The position numbers and the translations under genes were made by a program. Positions 25,972 through 33,611 of a stretch of 64,000 bases of DNA are shown here, piece after piece. A model generated the notes under the pieces. The model saw only the letters and a program-made list of their open reading frames with translations. It had not been told where the DNA came from and did no database searches. Source of the DNA: Streptomyces sp. NBC_00582 (GTDB lineage: Bacteria > Actinomycetota > Actinomycetes > Streptomycetales > Streptomycetaceae); the NCBI RefSeq assembly GCF_036345155.1, contig NZ_CP107772.1, positions 6,014,001-6,078,000 on the forward strand, in the 5' to 3' direction. Position 1 is the stretch's first letter. The number at the start of each line of letters is the position of its first letter.

Positions 25972-26829
25972 GTGACGTCCAATGTCAATCCCACGGTCAG
26001 GCGACGCCGGTTGGGCCAGGAACTGCGCCGGCTCCGTGAGGAGAAGGGCATGACGGCCGAACAGGTCGCCGAGCGCCTGCTCGTGTCCCAGTCGAAGATC
26101 AGCCGTCTCGAGAACGGCCGGCGCAGCATCAGCCAGCGTGATGTGCGCGACCTCTGCGGAGTCTACGAGGTCGAGGACCAGCGCATGGTCGAATCGCTGA
26201 TGGAAATGGCGAAGGACTCCCGGCAGCAGGGCTGGTGGCATGCCTTCGGCGACATTCCCTACAGCGTGTACATCGGCCTGGAGACCGACGCCGAGTCGCT
26301 GCGGGTGTACGAACCCCAGACCGTCACCGGCCTGTTGCAGACCCGGGCGTACGCCGAGGCCATCATCCGGGGCGCGTTGCCCGAGCGGCCGGAGGCCGAG
26401 GTCGACAAGCGGGTGCAGGTGCGGCTGCGGCGGCAGGAACGAATCACCAACGAGGACGGCCCGCTGCGGCTGTGGGTGGTGCTGGACGAGGCGGCCCTGC
26501 GCCGGGTGGTCGGCAGCCGGCTGGTGATGCGTGAGCAACTGGAGCACCTCGCCGAGATGTCGAGGCTTCCGCATGTCACCGTGCAGGTGCTGCCGTTCGA
26601 GGTCGGCGCCCATCCCGGCCTCAACGGCCAGTACACGATCCTGGAGTTCGCCGACGCCTCCGACTCCAGCGTGGTCTACATCGAGGGCGTGACGAGCGAT
26701 CTGTACCTGGAGAAGGCGTACGACGTCCAGCAGTACTCGGTGATGTACGAGCACCTGCGGGCGCAGGCGCTGAACGTGGAGCACTCGCGCCGGGTCATCG
26801 ACGACCTGGCGAAGGATTACGCGCGATGA
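25972..26829 (+). CDS. XRE-family regulator with DUF5753 domain (second copy)
   Basis: A 285-residue regulator. Helix-turn-helix at residues about 12-66 (ELRRLREEKGMTAEQVAERL, then SQSKISRLENGRR). DUF5753 at about 100-278, with VTGLLQTRAYAEAII and VTVQVLPFEVG. GTG start at 25972, GGAG about 11 bp upstream. The C-terminus matches the longer AbaA/BldD-like subclass common in streptomycetes more closely than the regulator at 87-938. The DUF397 gene follows after 202 bp that contain a dense set of inverted repeats, so it is likely controlled separately rather than by simple read-through. Confidence 0.92.
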   Translation: MTSNVNPTVRRRRLGQELRRLREEKGMTAEQVAERLLVSQSKISRLENGRRSISQRDVRDLCGVYEVEDQRMVESLMEMAKDSRQQGWWHAFGDIPYSVYIGLETDAESLRVYEPQTVTGLLQTRAYAEAIIRGALPERPEAEVDKRVQVRLRRQERITNEDGPLRLWVVLDEAALRRVVGSRLVMREQLEHLAEMSRLPHVTVQVLPFEVGAHPGLNGQYTILEFADASDSSVVYIEGVTSDLYLEKAYDVQQYSVMYEHLRAQALNVEHSRRVIDDLAKDYAR

Positions 26830-26948
26830 CCCCCGTGGAACGCGTTCGGAGCGTGCGGCGGGGGAGGGTACACCACTGACACGCTCGACTGGAAGACTCA
26901 CCCGGAATATGCCATTCGACCGAGTGAATGACTCCTCCGATTAGCGGG

Positions 26949-27013
26949 GTTGGCGAGTAGCGTCGATCACGCCAACGATCACCGACGTTGGCGCAAAACC
27001 GTGACTCGCCAAC
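26949..27013. promoter_or_regulatory. Nested inverted repeats upstream of the DUF397 gene
   Basis: Inner repeat: GCCAACG (26971-26977) and CGTTGGC (26986-26992). Outer repeat: GTTGGCGAG (26949-26957) and CTCGCCAAC (27005-27013), both perfect. Together they give four GTTGGC/GCCAAC half-sites at roughly 20-bp spacing, ending 18 bp before the DUF397 start. The spacing suggests cooperative binding on one DNA face. The neighbouring XRE protein is the obvious candidate ligand; that is inference. Confidence 0.65.
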
Positions 27014-27031
27014 TGGCTAACGGAGCAATCA

Positions 27032-27223
27032 ATGGCAATTCGTCTGGGCGCCACGGAAACGTGGACGACGTCCTCCTACACCAACGGCAACGGCGCCTGT
27101 GTGATGGTCAGGTCGACCATCCTCGAGACGCTGGAGCTCGGGGACACCAAGATCCCCGAGGGTCCCAAGCTGGCCTTCCCGGCCGGCGCGTGGAACGCCT
27201 TCGTGGCGTCGGTGAAGGAGTAG
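27032..27223 (+). CDS. DUF397 domain protein
   Basis: A complete 63-residue DUF397 protein: TWTTSSYTNGNGACVMVR at the start (the W-x-x-SSY and C-V motif), KLAFPAGAWNAFVASVKE at the end. ATG at 27032 with CGGAG 6 bp upstream. It is the partner of the XRE regulator upstream; members such as BldB affect differentiation and antibiotic production in Streptomyces. No enzyme activity is expected. A short hairpin downstream (27312-27327) separates it from the convergent MerR gene. Confidence 0.92.
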   Translation: MAIRLGATETWTTSSYTNGNGACVMVRSTILETLELGDTKIPEGPKLAFPAGAWNAFVASVKE

Positions 27224-27311
27224 GGCGAGGAACGTTCTGAGCAACGCCCCGGTCCGTCTTCGACCATCGCACAGCCACCGACAGAGCCCTCTCGACAAGA
27301 TCGCCGTCCTT

Positions 27312-27327
27312 GCCGAGGGGGCTCGGC
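27312..27327. terminator. Possible bidirectional terminator hairpin
   Basis: GCCGAG-GGGG-CTCGGC, a 6-bp stem and 4-nt loop between the convergent DUF397 and MerR genes. No T-run follows, which is usual for Streptomyces terminators. Confidence 0.4.
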
Positions 27328-27337
27328 CTGTTCGGTC

Positions 27338-28204
27338 CTAACCGCGCCTGACGGGGAACGCCACGTCGCACACCGGGTCCCCGGGCCCGGCCGCGTCCCA
27401 GTCGGCGAAGTAGATCTCACGGCACGGGCCGTCGTACTCCCAGCCCTCCCGCCTCATCCACGCCTCCACCGCCTCGAACGCGGCGATGATCTGCGGGTGG
27501 GCGACCTGCGCCTTGCTGATCCGGGTGTACGCCAACCGCCGGGCCGGCTCCACCCGGACCTCGGTCCCCCGGGAACGCCCCTGGGCGGCCGCCCAGGCCC
27601 GGGCCGCCGCCTCGTCGGCGACCGGCACACAGGACTCCGCCGGTCCGTCGCTCTCCATGGACACCTCGGCGTGATACGCCACGAACGGCGCGCCGGTGGT
27701 ACCCCCGCACGCGTCCGCCGCCGCCTCCAGCCGGCCGAGGGCGGCGGGGATCCAGGCGGGCAGCTCGTCCGCCAGCACATGCCGCGTCTCGGTGATGATC
27801 ACCTGCTCGGGCAGGTCGACGATCGCGACCTCGAACTTCTCGTACATCTCGGAGTTCCTCCCCGACAGTCGTCCACGGAGGTACTCGGCGAGCGTGCGCC
27901 GGGCGGCGAACCGGGCCTCGGCCTCCGCCCAGTAGGCGGCGAGCCGGTCGGCGCCCTCGGCGCCACCGGTCTCGACCACCTCCGCGATCCGGGCCAGCGG
28001 CATGTCGAGCTGCCGCAGCATCGCCACCAGCCGGGCCCGGTCCACCTGGCCGGCGCGGTAGTAGCGGTAGCCGCTGACCTCGTCGACCCGGGCCGGGGCC
28101 AACAGGCCGAGGCGGTCGTAGAGACGCAGCGCCTTGGCCGTGAGGCGGGCCCGCGCGGCGAACGCGCCGATGGTCAGCAGTTCGTCGTCGTCGCGTACGT
28201 TCAC
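27338..28204 (-). CDS. MerR-family regulator with GyrI-like effector-binding domain
   Basis: A 288-residue protein from the GTG at 28204 (VNVRDDDELL), with GGAGGA 8 bp upstream. Residues about 8-75 are the MerR DNA-binding domain (LTIGAFAARARLTAKALRLY, then YRYYRAGQ), followed by a dimerisation helix. Residues about 125-285 are an AraC-E/GyrI-like domain (FEVAIVDLPEQVIITETRH), the BmrR type that binds small lipophilic ligands. It probably controls an efflux or detoxification gene, perhaps itself only, since no transporter is adjacent. The glutathione peroxidase gene lies 91 bp upstream on the same strand. Confidence 0.9.
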   Translation of the reverse strand: MNVRDDDELLTIGAFAARARLTAKALRLYDRLGLLAPARVDEVSGYRYYRAGQVDRARLVAMLRQLDMPLARIAEVVETGGAEGADRLAAYWAEAEARFAARRTLAEYLRGRLSGRNSEMYEKFEVAIVDLPEQVIITETRHVLADELPAWIPAALGRLEAAADACGGTTGAPFVAYHAEVSMESDGPAESCVPVADEAAARAWAAAQGRSRGTEVRVEPARRLAYTRISKAQVAHPQIIAAFEAVEAWMRREGWEYDGPCREIYFADWDAAGPGDPVCDVAFPVRRG

Positions 28205-28295
28205 CTGGTCATCCTCCGTCACCGGGCGGTCTGTTCCACCCGGCGACGAGGAGACTCCGCCTTGCCCCAGGGACAAGGTCAAGCGATCCGGGCCG

Positions 28296-28799
28296 TCAGG
28301 CCAGCCGCGCCTCGATCGCGGTGACGACCTCGTCGGACTCCGGCTCGGTCTGCGGCGAGAAGCGGGCCACCACGGACCCGTCCCGGCCGACGAGGAACTT
28401 CTCGAAGTTCCAGCGGATGTCACCCGTGTGGCCCTCCGCGTCCGCGAAGCCCACCAGACGCTCGTACAGCGGGTGCCGGCCCTCGCCGTTCACCTCGACC
28501 TTCTCGGTCAGCGGGAACGTCACGCCGTACGTCGCCGAGCAGAACTCCGCGATCTCCTCGGCGGTGCCGGGCTCCTGCCCGAGGAACTGGTTGCAGGGCA
28601 CGCCGAGCACGGTGAAGCCCTGCGCGGCGTACCGCTCCTGGAGCTTCTCCAGCCCGTTGTACTGCGGGGTCAGACCACACTTGGAGGCCACGTTCACGAT
28701 CAGGACGACCTGGCCCGAGTACTCCGAGAGCTGCGCGGACCCACCCTTGAGCGCACCGATCTCGACGTCGAGGGGGGAGGAAACGGCATCAGTAGTCAT
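28296..28799 (-). CDS. Glutathione peroxidase-family thiol peroxidase
   Basis: A 167-residue GPx-fold enzyme that reduces hydroperoxides. The peroxidatic Cys is C41 in NVASKCGLTPQY, not selenocysteine. The catalytic Gln is in GVPCNQFLGQEP and the Trp/Asn pair in IRWNFEKFLV, so the tetrad is complete. A further Cys in EFCSATYG could act as the resolving residue, pointing to a thioredoxin- or mycothiol-dependent enzyme, as actinobacteria lack glutathione. Cytoplasmic, no signal peptide. Confidence 0.95.
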   Translation of the reverse strand: MTTDAVSSPLDVEIGALKGGSAQLSEYSGQVVLIVNVASKCGLTPQYNGLEKLQERYAAQGFTVLGVPCNQFLGQEPGTAEEIAEFCSATYGVTFPLTEKVEVNGEGRHPLYERLVGFADAEGHTGDIRWNFEKFLVGRDGSVVARFSPQTEPESDEVVTAIEARLA

Positions 28800-29043
28800 G
28801 GGCGGATGCTAGCCCCGCGGGGTGCACCCGCCCTCAACCGGGGGCGCTCCCCCTTTCCGTCCGGGGCCGGCCCTGCCTTCCCGGGCCCGCCTCGGGCTGC
28901 CCGTCCGCCCACCGCGCGTCACCGGCCGTCCCTCGCCCTCGGCGACCTGGTCGTCGGCTGCGAGGCGCTCGGGGGCGCCGGGGTGCGCGGTGGCCCGGAG
29001 GGTGACCGGGGTGGGGGGCATCGGGCGATCGTATGCCGTGCCC

Positions 29044-29349
29044 TCACGCGAGCAGTCGGCGCTTCTGCTCCTCGAACTCGGCCTCGCTGAGGATGCCCTG
29101 GGCCTTCAGGTCGCCGAGCTGCTTGAGCTGGTCGATCTTGTTGGTCATCTCGTCCGCCTGGGACGGGGGCGGCGGGGGCGGGGGTGCCTGGTAGGACTGC
29201 TGGTAGCCCTGGGGCTCCTGGTAGGGCTGTTGCTCCGCGGCCTGGGCGGCCCAGCGGCCCTGCTGGCGACGGGAGACTCGGTTGGAAACCGCGGTCGCCG
29301 TTCCCGCCACCACCGCGGTGCGGGCGACTCCGCGAAGAAGACCAGGCAT
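29044..29349 (-). CDS. SHOCT-domain small protein
   Basis: A 101-residue protein. ATG at 29349, AGGGGAT upstream. Residues 1-30 are a basic, weakly hydrophobic start (MPGLLRGVARTAVVAGTATA), residues 35-65 a Gln/Pro linker, and residues 70-101 the SHOCT motif (KIDQLKQLGDLKAQGILSE, then EFEEQKRRLL). SHOCT is a short C-terminal module of unclear function, probably for oligomerisation. Divergent from the next membrane protein. Confidence 0.88.
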   Translation of the reverse strand: MPGLLRGVARTAVVAGTATAVSNRVSRRQQGRWAAQAAEQQPYQEPQGYQQSYQAPPPPPPPSQADEMTNKIDQLKQLGDLKAQGILSEAEFEEQKRRLLA

Positions 29350-29469
29350 GGCGATCCCCTTTTCGTCCGGAACGGTCCCTCCATTGGAGCACGCTTCCCC
29401 CTGATCTGCCGGGTGCCGTATTTCGTGGCAGCCTGGATCTGTGTGATCGCCGACTCGAAGGAGCTCGAA

Positions 29470-29898
29470 ATGGCCACACACGGCAGAGGAATGACGGACA
29501 CCACGGCGCGCGGGGGAATGGCCGTGTCCGGCTGGACGCTCTTCGCCGCGATCATGATGGTGTTCGGCGGCGTCATGGCGATATTCGAGGGAATAGCCGC
29601 CATAGCCGAGGACGACGTGTTCATCACCACGCGGAACTACACGTTCCAGTGGAGCCTCACCGGCTGGGGCTGGATGCACCTCGTTCTCGGCATCGTGGTC
29701 ACGCTGGCGGGCATCGCCCTGTTCAGCGGCGCCCTGTGGGCCCGTGTCGTCGGTATCGTGCTGGTGGGCCTGTCCATGATCGCCAATTTCGCGTGGCTGC
29801 CCTGGTACCCGTTCTGGGCGGTCATGCTGATCGTCATCGACGGTTTCGTGCTGTGGGCGCTGTGTGTCGGGCCCAGCAGGGACACCCGGGCGACCTGA
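29470..29898 (+). CDS. Four-helix membrane protein, DUF7144-like
   Basis: A 142-residue protein with four helices: GWTLFAAIMMVFGGVMAIFEG, then WMHLVLGIVVTLAGIALFSG, RVVGIVLVGLSMIANFAWLP and WAVMLIVIDGFVLWALC. The FEGIAAI, NYTFQWSLTGWGWMHL and WLPWYPFW positions match the DUF7144 family common in Streptomyces, sometimes linked to stress response; function is unknown. ATG at 29470 has AAGGAG 6 bp upstream. Confidence 0.85.
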   Translation: MATHGRGMTDTTARGGMAVSGWTLFAAIMMVFGGVMAIFEGIAAIAEDDVFITTRNYTFQWSLTGWGWMHLVLGIVVTLAGIALFSGALWARVVGIVLVGLSMIANFAWLPWYPFWAVMLIVIDGFVLWALCVGPSRDTRAT

Positions 29899-30058
29899 GC
29901 CGCCGTTCCCGGACCTCGCGCGGAATTGCGCCGTTCGGCCCCGGAGGTCACCCGCACGTGCCGCCGGGGCCCGTTCCGTCGGGCCGACTTCTCCTTCCGG
30001 TGTTTTCGTGGGGTGTGGATTTCCCCGGTGACGGGGGCGCACCCGTAGGGAGACATCA

Positions 30059-30904
30059 GTGGAGACCAGCACCAGCAGCGGCCCGCGCATTCAACCGATC
30101 GCCTTTCCTCTCCTCAGGGGACAGAAAGCACTCGTCACGGGCGCGAATTCCGGTATCGGCCGGGCGACCGCCGTCGCGCTCGGCCGGGTGGGCGCCGATG
30201 TCGTCGTGAACTACGTCTCCGGCCCGGACGCCGCCGAGGAAGTGGTCCGCGAGATCGAGGGCTTCGGGGTCCGCGCCTACGCGCACGAGGCCGACGTGTC
30301 CCAGGAGGACCAGGTCGTCGAGATGGTCGCCCGGATGGTCAGGGAGTTCGGGACCATCGACATCATGGTGGCCAACGCGGGCCTGCAACGGGACGCGCCC
30401 ATCACCGACATGACCATGGCCCAGTGGCACAAGGTGCTGGACGTCAACCTCACCGGACAGTTCCTGTGCGCCCGCGAGGCCACCAAGGAGTTCCTGCGGC
30501 GGGGTGTCGTCCCGGAGGTCTCCCGGTCCGCCGGGAAGATCATCTGCATGAGCTCGGTGCACCAGCTCATCCCGTGGTCCGGGCACGCGAACTACGCCTC
30601 GTCCAAGGGCGGGGTGCTGATGCTGATGGCGACGCTCTCCCAGGAGCTCGCCCCGCACCGGATCCGGGTCAACGCCGTCGCCCCCGGCGCGATCCGCACC
30701 CCCATCAACCGCAGCGCCTGGGACACCCCGGAAGCGGAGGCCGACCTGCTGCGGCTCATCCCCTACCGCCGGGTCGGCGAGCCCGACGACATCGCCAACA
30801 CCGTCGCGGTCCTCGCCTCCGACCTGCTCGACTACGTCGTCGGCACCACGATCTACGTCGACGGCGGCATGACGCTGTTCCCCGGCTTCGCCACCGGGGG
30901 CTGA
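30059..30904 (+). CDS. SDR oxidoreductase, glucose 1-dehydrogenase-like
   Basis: A 281-residue SDR with TGANSGIG near residue 27, NAGLQRDAPI, DVNLTGQFLC and catalytic YASSK (NYASSKGGVLMLM). The C-terminal TIYVDGGMTLFPGF matches the glucose/sugar 1-dehydrogenase subgroup, but the substrate cannot be fixed from sequence. GTG start at 30059 behind GGGAG. The cytochrome bd-type subunit gene begins 70 bp downstream on the same strand, and its conserved N-terminal coding potential reaches back to within 2 bp of this stop. Confidence 0.9.
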   Translation: METSTSSGPRIQPIAFPLLRGQKALVTGANSGIGRATAVALGRVGADVVVNYVSGPDAAEEVVREIEGFGVRAYAHEADVSQEDQVVEMVARMVREFGTIDIMVANAGLQRDAPITDMTMAQWHKVLDVNLTGQFLCAREATKEFLRRGVVPEVSRSAGKIICMSSVHQLIPWSGHANYASSKGGVLMLMATLSQELAPHRIRVNAVAPGAIRTPINRSAWDTPEAEADLLRLIPYRRVGEPDDIANTVAVLASDLLDYVVGTTIYVDGGMTLFPGFATGG

Positions 30905-30974
30905 CATCGACGCCGCCCTCGCCGCCGGCGTCCTCGCGGCCGAGCCGCCCCAGCTGCTGCCCGCCCGCGAGCTG

Positions 30975-32396
30975 ATGGCCTTCACCCTGGCCTCCCACAT
31001 CCTGCTGGTGCCGTTCGGGGTCGCCCTGCCCGCCCTCACCCTGCTGGTGCACCACCGCGGGCTGCGCAGGGGCGACGAGGCCGCGCTGCGTCTCGCGCGC
31101 CGCTGGTCGGCGGTGATGGCCGTGCAGTTCGCCATCGGCATCGTCACCGGCACCGTGCTGTCGTTCGAGTTCGGGCTGCTGTGGCCCGGCATGATGGGCC
31201 GCTGGGGCGATGTCTTCGGGCTCGCCTTCGGCATCGAGGGCTGGGCCTTCTTCCTGGAGGCCGTCCTCATCGCCCTCTACCTCTACGGCTGGCGCACCCT
31301 GCGCCCCTGGCCGCACTTCTGGGTCGGGGTCCCGCTGTGCGCGTCCGCGCTGCTCGGCGCGTTCGGGATCATCGCCGCGAACTCCTGGATGAACACCCCG
31401 CGCGGCTTCACCCTCGACGCGTCCGGCGACCCCGCCACAGTCGACGTACGACGGGCCGTCTTCACCCCGATCTTCGGCCCCGAGTACTGGCACTTCCTGG
31501 GCGCCGCCTATCTGACCGCCTCCTACTGCGTGGCCGGCGTGTACGCGGTCGGATGGCTGCGCGGGCGCCGGGACCACTACCACCGGCTCGGCTTCACCGT
31601 GCCGTTCACGGTCGCCGCGATCCTCACGCCGATCCAGTTCGTGCTGGGCGACTCGCTGGCCCGGGCCGTCTTCCACCAGCAGCCGGTGAAGTTCTCCGCG
31701 ATGGAGATCGTCTGGACCACCGGCACCCATGTGCCCGAGTACATGTTCGGAATCCTGCGCTCCGACGGCTCCGTCTCCGGCGGCATCAAGATCCCCCAGC
31801 TCGACTCGATCCTGGCCGGCTTCAGCCCCGCCACCCGGGTGCAGGGGCTCACCGCCGTCGCCGCCGACACCCGCCCGACGACCACTCAGGCCACGATCGT
31901 GCACTGGGCGTTCGACATCATGGTGACCCTCGGCAGCCTGCTGATCCTGCTCGCCCTCTGGTACGGCTGGGTCTGGCTGCGCCGCCGCGACCTGCCCCGC
32001 TCCCGCTGGTTCTTCCGCTGCGCGGCCGCCGCCGGTGCGGCGTGCCTGGTGTGCGTGGAGTGCGGCTGGGTCACCACGGAGGTGGGCCGCCAGCCCTGGA
32101 TCGTGTACGAGCACATGCGGGTGTCGGAGGCGGTCACCGGTACGCACGCGTACGGGCTGTGGACGATGTTCGGGATCGTGGTCGTCGTCTACGTCTGTGC
32201 CTTCGCCGCGTTCCTGGCCGTCGTCCGCAGGATGAGCGCCCGGTGGCAGGCCGGGGACGTCGTACCGGAAGGGCCGGAGGGGCCGGAGGCGCCGGAGAGC
32301 GAGATCCCCTACGGGCCGCGGGCCCTGTCCGGTGCCGGGGAGCGCACGGCGGGTTCCGGGCACGGGGACGGGCACGGGGACGGGGACCGCGGATGA
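30975..32396 (+). CDS. Cytochrome bd-type ubiquinol oxidase subunit I
   Basis: A 473-residue CydA-family protein with nine helices. Quinol-site and haem-ligand landmarks are present: the SHILLVPFGVALPA helix (haem b595 His), GTVLSFEFGLLWPGMM, SWMNTPRGF and GRQPWIVYEHMR. It is shorter than E. coli CydA, lacking most of the Q-loop, as in the CydA-like (CIO type) oxidases. The frame is conserved-looking for 23 residues upstream of the ATG (AAEPPQLLPARE), yet no ATG/GTG/TTG precedes it; 30906 is an ATC. The ATG at 30975 is therefore provisional. Overlaps the next gene by 4 bp. Confidence 0.92.
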   Translation: MAFTLASHILLVPFGVALPALTLLVHHRGLRRGDEAALRLARRWSAVMAVQFAIGIVTGTVLSFEFGLLWPGMMGRWGDVFGLAFGIEGWAFFLEAVLIALYLYGWRTLRPWPHFWVGVPLCASALLGAFGIIAANSWMNTPRGFTLDASGDPATVDVRRAVFTPIFGPEYWHFLGAAYLTASYCVAGVYAVGWLRGRRDHYHRLGFTVPFTVAAILTPIQFVLGDSLARAVFHQQPVKFSAMEIVWTTGTHVPEYMFGILRSDGSVSGGIKIPQLDSILAGFSPATRVQGLTAVAADTRPTTTQATIVHWAFDIMVTLGSLLILLALWYGWVWLRRRDLPRSRWFFRCAAAAGAACLVCVECGWVTTEVGRQPWIVYEHMRVSEAVTGTHAYGLWTMFGIVVVVYVCAFAAFLAVVRRMSARWQAGDVVPEGPEGPEAPESEIPYGPRALSGAGERTAGSGHGDGHGDGDRG

Positions 32397-33448
32397 CCGT
32401 CGAGAGTCTCATCGCCTGGGTGCTGCTGATCCTGGTCGCCGCCTACGCCTGCGCCGGGGGCACGGACTACGGGGCCGGGTTCTGGGACCTCGTGGCCGGG
32501 GGCGCCGAGCGCGGGAAACGGCCCCGGTGGCTGGTCGACCACGCGATGGCGCCGGTGTGGGAGGCCAACAACGTCTGGCTCGTGTTCATCCTGGTCGTCC
32601 TGTGGACGGGCTTCCCGGTCCTGTTCCAGACGGTCTTCACGGCGATGTGGCTCCCGCTCGCCCTCGCCGCGGTGGGCCTCGTCCTGCGGGGCGCCGGGTT
32701 CGCCCTGCGCAAGCCGACCCGGCGACTCGCCGGACGCCGGGTCTACGGCGCCGCGTTCGCCGTCTCCTCCCTGCTCACGCCGTTCTTCCTGGGCGCGGTC
32801 GTCGGCGGTCTCGCCACCGGCCGTATCGCCCCGGGGACCCCGGCCTCGGCCGACGCCTGGTCCAACAAGACCTCCGTGATCGCGGGCCTGCTCACCGTCG
32901 CGGCGACCGCGTTCCTCGGCGCGGTCAACCTCACCGCCGACGCCCGCCGCTTCGGCGCGACCCGGCTCGTCGGCTACTTCCGGCTGCGCGCCTGGGCGAG
33001 CCTGGCCGCGGTCGCCGTCCTCGCGTGCGTCGGCCTCGGCATCACCCACGACGACGCCCGGTACGTGTACGACGGCCTGACGAGCGGGACCGGGCTGGTC
33101 CTGGTGATCCTCGCCGCTCTGTGCGCGCTCGCCACCGCCGGACTGCTGCTCCTGACGGCCACCGGCTGGGCCCGGCTCACGGCGGCCGCCTCGGTCGCCC
33201 TCGTCGTCTTCGCCTGGGGCACCGCCCAGCGGCCGTACCTCATCCCGACCTCGCTGACCGTCTCCCAGGCCGCCGGAGTCCCGACCACCCTGCGCTGGCT
33301 CGCCCTCGTCATGCTGATCGCGGTGGTCCTGGTCGGCCCGCCCCTGGTCCTCCTCTACCGCCTCGACACCAAGGGCGCCCTGCAACCCCTCACCGACACC
33401 GACCTCCGCCGACCGGGCCCCGGAAAGGGCCCCGAGGGAACGACGTGA
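32393..33448 (+). CDS. Cytochrome bd-type oxidase subunit II
   Basis: A 351-residue CydB-family protein with eight to nine helices. Landmarks are the N-terminal GGTDYGAGFWDLVAGG, then APVWEANNVWLVFILVVLW, and QRPYLIPTSLTVSQAAG near the end. It pairs with subunit I to reduce O2 using quinol. Its ATG overlaps the subunit I stop (ATGA), giving translational coupling. The cydDC export genes are not in this window. Confidence 0.93.
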   Translation: MTVESLIAWVLLILVAAYACAGGTDYGAGFWDLVAGGAERGKRPRWLVDHAMAPVWEANNVWLVFILVVLWTGFPVLFQTVFTAMWLPLALAAVGLVLRGAGFALRKPTRRLAGRRVYGAAFAVSSLLTPFFLGAVVGGLATGRIAPGTPASADAWSNKTSVIAGLLTVAATAFLGAVNLTADARRFGATRLVGYFRLRAWASLAAVAVLACVGLGITHDDARYVYDGLTSGTGLVLVILAALCALATAGLLLLTATGWARLTAAASVALVVFAWGTAQRPYLIPTSLTVSQAAGVPTTLRWLALVMLIAVVLVGPPLVLLYRLDTKGALQPLTDTDLRRPGPGKGPEGTT

Positions 33449-33611
33449 CCGAAGCCGCCGCGGGGAGGCGCCCAACCGGTGAGCCGGGCGGTCGGGGGCC
33501 GGGTGGTTGAGGGGCCCGGGGGAGATTCGGGGCCGGGCGGCTGCGGCCCCGCTGCGGCCGCCGGTGAGCGTCGGGGTGCGGGGCGGTCCGGGTGGTCGTG
33601 GGGTGGAGACG

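Noticed and set aside
28809..29021. 70-residue minus-strand frame between glutathione peroxidase and SHOCT genes
   Set aside because: No ribosome binding site and low-complexity Arg/Pro/Gly content.
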